Below are positions 49,201 through 57,823 of a stretch of 64,000 nt of DNA, piece by piece. Where the stretch lies: the NCBI GenBank assembly GCA_002749535.1, contig MZZL01000039.1, forward strand, positions 248,001 through 312,000. The letters are read 5' to 3'. Made by a program: the position numbers and the translations under genes. Source of the DNA: Apophysomyces variabilis (taxonomy: Eukaryota; Mucoromycota; Mucoromycetes; Mucorales; Mucoraceae). The first letter of the stretch is position 1. Every line of letters starts with the position of its first letter. The notes beneath the pieces were generated by a model. The model did no database searches and was not told where the DNA came from. It saw only the letters and a list, made by a program, of their open reading frames with translations.

Positions 49201-49846
49201 TCGTTCTACGCAAGTTCCTCGGTTTAGGATCGCCATTGAATATTTGCATCCACGTTACCTCCATAGATTTGAAGAATTCCTCGCCTTCCTCAGTAAGAAT
49301 ACGTTGGACTTGATATTTCAGCATGATAAGGAAGATAAGAGCTAATGTTTTCTTTATGTTGCCGTCGACGATGGCTTCATTCCCAATATCTGGTAATGCG
49401 TCTCTGCCAACTTGTTTTTCAAGAAATCCCAATGCCAAAGCAACGTTCGTTATTTGATGGATACGCGTATTTCCTTTCTCGGGCTTTGGTACTGCTTCCT
49501 TTGAAACAACAGAGAGGAGCTTTAAAAGCCGCCTGCCGTCCCTCAGGTCTGTTTCAATGTTACTGATATGATCATCGACCGTGCTTAGTTGGACATTAAT
49601 CCATTTTGTTAATGTTCGCTTCTGAATTTCTTGATAATCTGATCCAATGTTGCGCACTAGATCCTCCCCCAGGTCAGCATGGCCTTTGTTGAAGTTTGTT
49701 TTCCTAGTGGTAGAAGTAGACGGAGTCATGGTTTCTCGAAAGAGGGACCAATTGGAACCCGATCGGCCAGCAGTCGAACCGTTCGCGACTGCGTTGAATC
49801 GGCTGGACGTCGATGGGGAGGGTACGTTTGAGGATGGCATGCTCAT
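40206..49846 (-). CDS. giant spectraplakin-like cytoskeletal cross-linker (CH-CH-spectrin rod-GAR)
   Basis: Predicted 3144 aa actin-microtubule linker. Exons 49846-49259, 49175-40675, 40603-40593 (11 nt) and 40540-40206 sum to 9435 nt in frame. CH1 is at about residues 74-178 (QKRTLTKWINVQL, DLRDGRRLLKLLSVV, TLALIFLIMLKYQVQ). A ~60-residue Ser/Thr insert follows, then CH2 at ~245-360 (LLYWVRSQLEDY, FSRSWRNGLAFCLLIHRHDP, EPSVMMYISQYYDV). The ~2600-residue rod is almost wholly helical and charged. A K/R-x-x-W-E motif recurs at Trp residues 929, 1295, 1668 and 1790, spaced 366, 373 and 122, in keeping with ~122-residue spectrin repeats. The GAS2-related domain at ~2966-3040 reads YRVKVKMVPGEVGKYWFG, then LVMVRVGGGWVELS, completed by the micro-exon as KFLRDHG. 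A Ser/Gly/Arg-rich basic tail follows. No plakin domain or EF-hands were seen. Confidence 0.93.
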
Positions 49847-51272
49847 TCCTTCAAGATGAAAAGCATAGAGCAATGGTAAAGAAGCCCTATATCGTGGATG
49901 ATTCGGTCATCAGTTAACCATAACAATATTCTGGTAATAGTACCACAGGCAGCGAACAAAAAGCGAGAGTGAGCGTGTATGTGAGTGCGAACAAAGAGAG
50001 GGTGAAAAAGAAAACAGAGAAGGAGTGAAACAGCACGCGCAGACAAAATAATCAGGACGAGGATTACTTTATTTGGCGAGGTATTCCGCTCGCCATTTTT
50101 GCTTTACTTGGCCTTACCTCTGTCTCTCGCTTTCTCTGTCTCTCTCTTAGTCTCTCCTTGTTTCAGGAGGTGACAAGACAAGCCCATCCATTGCAATAAC
50201 TTTCAGAGAGCCTGGTTTACGAACCTATCATTCTATGTATCATAGTATAGTAACAAAGATGGCGTCCTCCTTTAACTGTTTCTAATCGTCTTTGTGTTGC
50301 AGTCTCATTTTGTCCTTTCAAACCGCAAACGAAAAGCATCGTATTGTCCCCTTTAGGGCCACCAGCATTTTTAACTTTACAGGTTCCATCTTACCCCCCT
50401 GTTCTAGAGAATTGTGTTGGTTTGGCGGGTATGGTGTCCCTCCTACATCTGAAAACTAAGTCGAGTCTTATCCCAATTGATCGAACCTCCTAGTTACAAG
50501 GTCTTTACAGGACTTACTGAAAGAGGGTCTACGTCATTTATGAAGCATACTAGAAAAGATTGGGGAAGTATCCCGGAGGACATTACATGCATAAGAATCA
50601 CAGACCTTTGTCGATCCGTAATTTCATGCATCTGTTTGATATTTCGTTTCGCAAGCACTTCAGGACTTCAACAAATTAAAAGCCCATTTCGTTTATTGTT
50701 GATGTGAACATTTTTCAGAAGTGCAGAAATGGAGCAGCGGTATTGTGTTTGAAAGAAAAGATAATCGTCCGCCCTTTGAAATGTTACATCTACAGACTCG
50801 CAGCTAAACTAAACACACTTTTTGTTTGTTGTTGCTTACGATGTTACTACAATCCAAAAGTTAATTGTTTCCTTCGACACTGGAGATGCTACTCCTATCC
50901 TACATACCACTTCTTGGAATCTGGAACAGCCTGCATTGGAAGAAGATAGGCATTCAATTCAGGTTTTGCTTGAAGATCATCAATTGCACGAAGACCTTGA
51001 TGGCACAATGCACTTTCCTTGTCACGTTCGATACTTATGCTAATTTTATTGGACCCACAGCAAAATAGGGCCAGGTACTAGTATTCCACTTTTATATCTG
51101 CAGCTCATGGATAATTATGGTCTAAAATACTACGAATAGCATTAAATTAGATTTCTCAGCGAGCATGCTTCTTTCCACTGAAGCCCCTTTACGTTGAACT
51201 GAGGACTGCGGTGATTTATTGGGCAACAAAATGTGCAAACAAGCTGACTTAAACCCTACCTTTCTTGTCGTC
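49847..51272. other. promoter region of the giant gene and upstream of STN1
   Basis: 1.4 kb between divergent genes. On the giant gene's coding strand a T/C-rich leader lies just upstream of its start (complement of about 49965-50035). A (TC)-rich tract sits at 50117-50160. Several short overlapping plus-strand frames (50477-51068) have no recognisable homology and are not called. Confidence 0.45.
50117..50160 (+). repeat. CT-rich low-complexity tract
   Basis: Irregular CTCT/TTTC repeats over about 44 bp, upstream of the giant cytoskeletal gene. Confidence 0.6.
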
Positions 51273-52599
51273 ATGACAACTGTAAACCCTCTGTTCTTTG
51301 GCCTTGATCCCTTACATCGCACCAACGTAAAGTTACTAATCAGAGATATTGACGCACTCGTACAGTTAGCAGGCCGCAAAGGTGAGCAAAGTTATATTGT
51401 TTCCTCTGCTAATGTGGTCAGATCTCTACTTTTTCCATAGTCATCCTATCAGGCATGTCACGCTCTGCGGAATTGTAGTTGCTATCGAGCAAACATATCA
51501 CAACGTAACTTATACCCGTGAGTCCTACTTCCAATGTCATTGAACTCATTCACCAATTAAAGTTAAGTCGACGACGGCACTGGATGTGTCAATTGCTGTG
51601 AATGGAAGAACACGGTCGCCACAAAAAAAGTATGGCCTTTAGGTACATGTCTGTCGATTACTGGGATAGTGTATGAACATCGAGGATTTAGACAGATCAT
51701 GGTGCGTAGTTTATGTAAGTTCTGCAAGATAGTTATGCTCATTCGTTTCCCTAACCGTCCAATGCTCAGTCCATGTATTGGATCCCAATATAGAAGTTGC
51801 TCACGCAGCCAAGGCCATCGCGTTACTCAAGCATCGCTATAGCAAACCTTTTTCGGTGCCTACCGTGATTGTGGAGGATGAAGAGAACATACGGAGATAT
51901 GTTGAGCAAGAGAATAGCCAGCCGCAACTAGTTTCTAGTCAGGTTCAAATGAATGGCATGAAGTATCGCTTTCTTTCATACTTATCCAAAAAAAAAAATT
52001 TAGGATGAAGATCAAACACCTGAACAGAAGTTTCAGCACGCTCTATTAGAGTATATTGAAAAGGGATACAGTACCGATCATTTTTCCTGTCACGAGGCAG
52101 GCAGAGGAGACAGGACATTGGAGCACTTAGCAAGGCAGACCCTGACTGAAAAGGTCAATCAAAGTTATCCTTTGTTCAATTCCTCACTCGGATTTCTTCC
52201 CAACAGTATCATAGGGACCCTACACCACGTCAGATTACAGAGTTATTCGTGTCTTCCGTAAACGGGTTAGCCAAAGCGGGGCAGATCATTCAAGTCGATG
52301 GACCTTCTGGAATGTACAGAATTTTGACCAACGAAGAATTAGAAGACGTGATATTGGATGTAGTCGAAAAAGCTTCTACAACAGCAACATTGCATCATGG
52401 TAAGTTGTGTAGTTATTAATTTAGATCTGACATGTCGTACAAAGGCGGGGTACTCCGTGAATATATCATCCAACAAGTGATCAGCGAAGAACCCTACCGT
52501 AGACTATGCCGAGATCGAATTCTTCACTGTCTAAATTCCATGGTAGCCAACAGCATACTCTACAACACCGGTTTCCGAGAATACAAAATCGTTGCTTGA
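51273..52599 (+). CDS. STN1: Stn1, OB-fold subunit of the telomeric CST complex
   Basis: Binds single-stranded telomeric DNA with Ten1/Ctc1 and promotes C-strand fill-in. Seven exons (51273-51381, 51422-51517, 51568-51714, 51770-51942, 52004-52153, 52207-52399, 52445-52599) sum to 1023 nt, 340 aa. Diagnostic segments: NPLFFGLDPLHRTNVKLLIRDI, HPIRHVTLCGIVVAIEQ, YTLDDGTGCVNCCEW, LSITGIVYEHRGFRQIMV, then DPNIEVAHAAKAIALLKHRY. Together they form the N-terminal OB fold as in human STN1 (family HPIKQVDVLGTV). The C-terminal ~150 residues fit the two winged-helix domains. Intron 1 is only 40 bp (51382-51421), with phase requiring acceptor at 51421. An earlier in-frame ATG at 51231 is possible. It ends 60 bp from the convergent RPL44. 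Confidence 0.88.
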
Positions 52600-52659
52600 T
52601 TTGATCTTTGTTTTCTTTTTTTTTCGTTTTTATTAGCGGACAAAGACGATATGATTTGC

Positions 52660-53258
52660 TTAGAAAACGAGAGCAGCGCCCTTGGTCTTCTTGTCACCAC
52701 CCAATTCAAAGTGCTTACAACGCTTGAGGGGGAGCTGCATCTTGTACTTGCACACAGTACATTCAAGACGAAGCACAATTTTCTTGGTGGTTTTGGCCTG
52801 TTCACATGATTAGCAAATCGGCATATAGATTTGATCCTCATTACATACTTTCTTGTGGAAAACGGGCTTGGTCTGACCACCATAACCGGACTGCTTACGG
52901 TCGTAACGTCTCTTACCCTGGGCAAAGAGCGAAGCCTTACCAGCCTTGTACTGGGTAACCTTGTGAGGAGTGTGCTTTCTGCACTTGGTGCCCTTGCAGA
53001 AGGTGTTTCTGGTTTTGGGAATGTTAACCTGAATACAACATAGAACAGATTGGAATTAGTCGGCGAGTTCTCTCAAGATATTGATTATCCTCTTTCATTC
53101 ACGATGTGCCGGATCGGGCGTCTCTCTTTCAACATGAGAATGGTTTTCTCTCGTTCGATTCGTTTTTCCAATCATAATCCATCCATTTATTCGTTCTTTT
53201 CTTCCACTCCACCCTTCTAAATCATCTGTCTGATATCCCTAAACCATGTACTTACCAT
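52660..53258 (-). CDS. RPL44: 60S ribosomal protein eL42 (L44/L36a)
   Basis: Component of the large ribosomal subunit near the E site. Exon 1 is the start codon alone (53258-53256); exons 53028-52849 and 52797-52660 complete 321 nt, 106 aa, exactly the family length. The sequence reads [33 protein letters not shown], then [45 protein letters not shown], with the zinc-binding CxxxxC and CxxC pairs. Codons are strongly biased, as expected for a ribosomal protein. The 227 bp first intron is the longest sequenced intron among the exon-mapped genes here. It shares a 209 bp divergent promoter with the SAP-domain gene. Confidence 0.97.
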
Positions 53259-53467
53259 GGCGATCGGCTTAACGAGAGAGAGAGCAATCGCCTATCGAGG
53301 ATTCCTTTTCCTAAGGCAGTCGGCAATCGCCCGCCGGACGCACATAAGGAAAGGCCCGGTGTGGACATGCTCGGTTCCCCGATCCAAGCCACATTATGCT
53401 ATCCCTTAATTTGTCAAAAGTTTGATCCCTTTTTCAGTTAGGACAACCCCTGTGTTTTCTGCTCGGC
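53259..53467. promoter_or_regulatory. divergent promoter of RPL44 and the mitochondrial SAP-domain gene
   Basis: 209 bp separates the two start codons. It includes GC-richer blocks (about 53290-53385) against an AT-rich background. The regulatory role is inferred from arrangement and from one gene being ribosomal. Confidence 0.45.
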
Positions 53468-54583
53468 ATGTTCCGTCTCCGAAGTATCTCGCAGCCTTTG
53501 TATTCAACTACACGTTCTCTTCACAGATCCCCGATTTCACTTCAACAACTGGCATGGAACCAGAAATTACTGCAGAAGTCGAAAAAGGCTGAGCTGATCA
53601 GCATGGCGGAAGCATTTCGGCTGGATAAATCCGGTTCCAAAGCAACTCTTATCGCACGATTAGTGAAATGCCAACCTCCGCCACCTAAATACGCCTTGAA
53701 AACAGACACTGTTAAGGCTTCTTCAACAGCTGATTATGTGCAAGATCCAATGACCGCAACCGCAAAACAGACCACGAATACTGCTCCTGCACAACCGGGT
53801 GCCGTTGAAGGTCTGGCAGAAGAAGATATGAATCAACAATGGGTCGATGCTTTTGAGAAAAAGGTTGTATATCGCGGTGCACGATTATCCAAACAGGAAG
53901 ATGTATCAGTAGCTACCTCCTCCGCAGGAATGAGCGATGCAATTACGGCGAAAGAGCAGATGCCAGACGAGCAGCAAACGAAAGCACGCTATGAACCACT
54001 GTTTAAGAGTCAAAGGACATTCAAAGAGTCAATGACTAGGTCTCCGAGCAAGTACAAGCAAGTTATCGCCGAGAAACCCGGAACCATCAACGATCCTATA
54101 GATGAAGAAATGAACCAACAATGGGTTGATGCGTTCGAAAAGAAGATTGCTTTCCGAGGTTCACGCACACTTAAAGGCCAGGACACGTTATCAGCCACCA
54201 GTTTGTCGGAAGATGTTGGGACAGTGATCATGGAAAAGCAGGCTACGGAGAAGGACGGAACACTGAATGAACAATCATTTTTCGCCAATTTATCGGATCC
54301 ATCTCTGAAAGAAAGCAATAAAAAGGAAGATCCAAGAGAACCCGAACTGAGTACCGAACAAAACGTATCAGAGTCATTACCAAATGAAGAAGTCCAAAAC
54401 GAAAGCCCTATTGCCGAACCCGTATCATCCTCAGAAGGACAAGAATCGCATTCAAACACAGAAAACAAACAATCTAATCCGCGAAATGTGTTGCTGAACT
54501 CTTTACTTGGTTCCAGTATTCTTCTGTGGCTTACTACAGGGGAAGACGGGCTCAAGAAAGTAGTAAACACACTAATCTCATAG
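53468..54583 (+). CDS. mitochondrial SAP-domain protein with duplicated internal motif (possibly Aim34-like)
   Basis: Single-exon gene for 371 aa. The N-terminus is rich in Arg/Ser/Leu without acids (MFRLRSISQPLYSTTRSLHRS), fitting a mitochondrial presequence. Residues ~33-68 form a SAP motif (LLQKSKKAELISMAEAFRLD, then GSKATLIARLV), a helix-extended-loop-helix nucleic-acid-binding fold. A motif MNQQWVDAFEKK followed by a basic segment occurs twice (encoded near 53830 and 54112). The C-terminus has a short hydrophobic segment (NSLLGSSILLWLTTG), perhaps a membrane anchor. The layout recalls yeast Aim34, a mitochondrial SAP protein of unknown function; the link is tentative. The middle is acidic and Ser-rich. 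Confidence 0.75.
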   Translation: MFRLRSISQPLYSTTRSLHRSPISLQQLAWNQKLLQKSKKAELISMAEAFRLDKSGSKATLIARLVKCQPPPPKYALKTDTVKASSTADYVQDPMTATAKQTTNTAPAQPGAVEGLAEEDMNQQWVDAFEKKVVYRGARLSKQEDVSVATSSAGMSDAITAKEQMPDEQQTKARYEPLFKSQRTFKESMTRSPSKYKQVIAEKPGTINDPIDEEMNQQWVDAFEKKIAFRGSRTLKGQDTLSATSLSEDVGTVIMEKQATEKDGTLNEQSFFANLSDPSLKESNKKEDPREPELSTEQNVSESLPNEEVQNESPIAEPVSSSEGQESHSNTENKQSNPRNVLLNSLLGSSILLWLTTGEDGLKKVVNTLIS

Positions 54584-54794
54584 CAAACATTCATGGCTAA
54601 TTTGCGCACATTTTTGTATATTTCCTCTTTTCACATTTTATGCACTTCCAAGATACAGGCATGGTTCTGTAATTGCACGAAAACAACATAGACAGTAGAC
54701 TACAAAGGTATTACAAATGATTTCAATAGGGCATGAAGAGTCCAGTTCCTTAATAAAACGCGGTTGATTTTTTCTTCAGTGACAGTATCCTTCG

Positions 54795-56292
54795 CTATTC
54801 AAAGTCGTTGACTAGGTCTTCCTGCTCGCTGTCCGGAGTATCGATAAATTCCTTGATATCTCGCATCAAGGCTTTTGCTAGCTGGCTTTGGCGGAAGCAG
54901 GTTGGCATGAGTGCAGTAACGCATTCAGCGTGTCCTAGAGGCTTGTATACTCGCAGACGCATATCTACATCATCCTGCCTTTCTTCGGGTATCACCTCAT
55001 GCAGAACGGTGAACATTGTCGCTGATTGAGTATACGGTACTATAGAATCCACCTCGCCATGAATGAAAAGAATACGCGGCATATAGTCATAGATATCTTC
55101 CGACAATTCAAACACTTTCTTATGTTTTCTAATCTGTTCAAGCGGTGAGTTTCGCTCGAATTCACTCTTAGTTGAACCCATTGCTCGTGCCATAGCCGAT
55201 ATTTTATCAACGCCACGTTTTCGCTCATGCTCCAGATGTTCTGCGATGTTGTACACCCCTGAAAAACTGTTACACATGAATAGTTAGTTACACTGTAAGA
55301 AACAAGTCGTTGCGCAAAGCGCAAAGGCAAGCCATACAGGAAGAGTCCCTCAACCTGGGGTAAAAGATGTAACGGACGAGTGATTTCCGTCCTATCGTCT
55401 TGTCCACTCAATGAGATCATATTGTACTTGGCCCTTTCAATTACGTCGCAAATTATGACCTGTGCTGCCAGATGTGCCCCCGCACTATGGCCCTGTAAAC
55501 CCACTTTTTTAGTTCATTCTTTCATTGACTCGCCCAGAGATTTTTCTTTTACCATGACATAAATCATTTCAACATCACCGTTGATTTTCTGTGCGTGCTT
55601 ATGTGTCCATCGAATCGCCTGTCGTATATCGTCATACATACCATCAGCCTTCACCAAGGGGTATTTTTGGTAATCTGGGACAATGACGACGTAGCCCATT
55701 TCCCGCAAAGTATTGGCAAACGAACTGTACAAATATTTCGAGCCAGAGGACCACGAGCCACCATGGATAAATACAATCATCGGTGCTGGTTGCTCAAGAT
55801 CTTCCGGATGATATACATCCAATTTGGAAGGCGAGACAGGAGAATAGGAGATATCTCGGCTGGGGAAAGTTTGTCAATGAGCTACAGAAAGTGCGGGTGC
55901 AAGCTATCTGTTTACCTTACAATCTCGTGAAAACGGCTACCCACAACCAAGTAGCGCCAATGAAGAAATGAAACGATGAGCGGAACGTCTCTGATCCAGT
56001 TTAGGACAAAGGATATGAATGCATAATTGACCTTGAGAACCCGAGACGGATCACAGGGTAGGTTGAAGTCTGTGTCTGTTTGTGCGAAGTAAAGGTGTAG
56101 GACCCAGGCATTCAAGTATAGACCCGCTGATAAAGATATTGACTGTCAGTACAAGTCCAGGCCGCGGCGTATATGTGAGTTACCAGTAACGATAGCGACA
56201 AAAGGTAGGCATAGTATAGCGATGAGAGCCAATACCGGCAGAAAAAACAATGAAGCAGACACGAAAAGTGTTCGTGAATCAAGCCATGCCAT
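54795..56292 (-). CDS. membrane-anchored alpha/beta hydrolase (carboxylesterase / isoprenylcysteine methylesterase-like)
   Basis: Serine hydrolase tied to a membrane by two N-terminal helices (LFFLPVLALIAILCLPFVAIV and a second near VNYAFISFVLNWIRDVPLIV). Exons 56292-56184, 56126-55916, 55859-55553, 55492-55333 and 55258-54795 sum to 1251 nt, 416 aa. Oxyanion-hole HGGSW occurs in MIVFIHGGSWSSGSK; nucleophile elbow GHSAGAHLA; acid in LFIHGEVDSIVP; His in YKPLGHAECV. The strand KLDVYHPEDLEQPAPMIVF is typical of the esterase/lipase group that includes plant isoprenylcysteine methylesterases. The fourth intron seems to use a GC-AG pair (55332-55259); an alternative 35 bp GT-AG intron with a perfect branch site would change four-fifths of a short loop. 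Substrate unknown. Confidence 0.85.
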
Positions 56293-57823
56293 ATTGAGCT
56301 TTTGCCCAAGAAAACTGTCGAGATACAAATAAAGGAAGAAGATAGGCAACAAGGAAAAGAAAAGGACAGCAACAGGCACCGGAAATCGAGACAAGTATTT
56401 CAGTCGTCACGACCACTTTGGGAAGTATGGGTGACTGGGACCTCTTGTCTGAATCATATATCTGGTGACTCTGCAAACAAAAGGCAAAGCGTAACATCAT
56501 CTTTTCCCACTCGAACAACTACCCATTGCGAACGATAGAGCTATTTCGTTGCGTATCGGACGCTTGTCCCACACGATTCATACTAGAACTCATGGGATGT
56601 ATTACTAGAGATTCCTCTATATCATCCGTCTGTCACAAAGCAAACTAAACATCTATTTTATATGCACGGTCCCGCATCCGACATTGACCTTGTTTATTTA
56701 TGTTTCATTTCACTCTGCAAATCAATAGAGAAAACAACAAGAAGAAAAAAAAAGGAAAGAAAGAGAGAGAAAGGGGGAAGGATAGAAAGCTGACAGTACT
56801 GGTTTGCATAAGATCTGCTTTCTTTCTCGACATTTGAGCATGAAATTGACTATTCTTACCCTTCACAAATGCGTCTTTCTCTAAGGCCGTCTGAACTACA
56901 GATTATAAAGTCACTGGACGTCTCATCCAAATGCAGATGCACTTTCCTACTTTTCTTATTGCTGCATCTAAATCATTACCGTCAATGTATTATCCTCTTG
57001 AACACATCAAGTAGCAATCGCTCTTCTTCGTAAAGTTAATTATATGTTTAGATAGATAAACAATAGCTAATTTCCTTTCCAATAGGACCATCACCCTCAT
57101 GCTTATGAACTGAAAGAAGGTAAACCATAACGATCAAACTAGGTTTGTGTTATGACATGTGAATATTTATCCATGCCGCACAGTACAACAACATAACACA
57201 TATATGATTATAACAACTGCGTGCTGTGGTCATATTTACTCCAGAACACAAACACTTAGAATCCTCCTGAAATCTAATCTTCTCATGATTGGCTAGTACT
57301 AAATTTCACTCATTAGTTACCATTGAATTCGTAGTCGGATATCGGCCTCCAACGTATTTGGCTTTCACCCGCTAATTAGGTCCCTTAAAATGAATGAATG
57401 ACAGTGAAAGAATTATCATTCTGTCGTACTCTTCTTCCGCCAAAATGTTGCACACCGTTCCGACTCAGTTTTCTGTTTTCCTAGTGTTTATAAACAGAAG
57501 CTAAGGCAATTGGAAGATAGTGTTGGTTAATCGAGAACAACTTGGAAATGAAAAAGACGATATGTTTCTGCGCAAATGCACTGTCTGGTTGTATGATTGC
57601 AATGCGCTTTAGTTCGATGTGAAACAAACCATACCAGAGATTACAAATTTTTGCGTCCAATAACACCTTGATAAGTCTGCAAAGTCATTACTATAAATAA
57701 GCATTTTCAAGAGTTGAACAATGCCAGATGTGTCAAACCATCAGTGCTGGTCGAGCTCCGCAGCGCATCAGCCAAAGTTACGCTCAGTGACCACGAAAAA
57801 AAAAATGAAAGCCTTGTTCAGTT
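56293..57823. other. 1.5 kb gene-free promoter interval
   Basis: This lies between the divergent esterase and eIF2D genes. A purine-rich tract at 56733-56780 (AAG/GA repeats) is the only structure noted. Open frames are short and show no homology. Confidence 0.4.

Noticed and set aside
50704..51068. Three overlapping plus-strand frames upstream of STN1
   Set aside because: The mutually overlapping registers have no homology. The STN1 family similarity begins only at the later ATG region.
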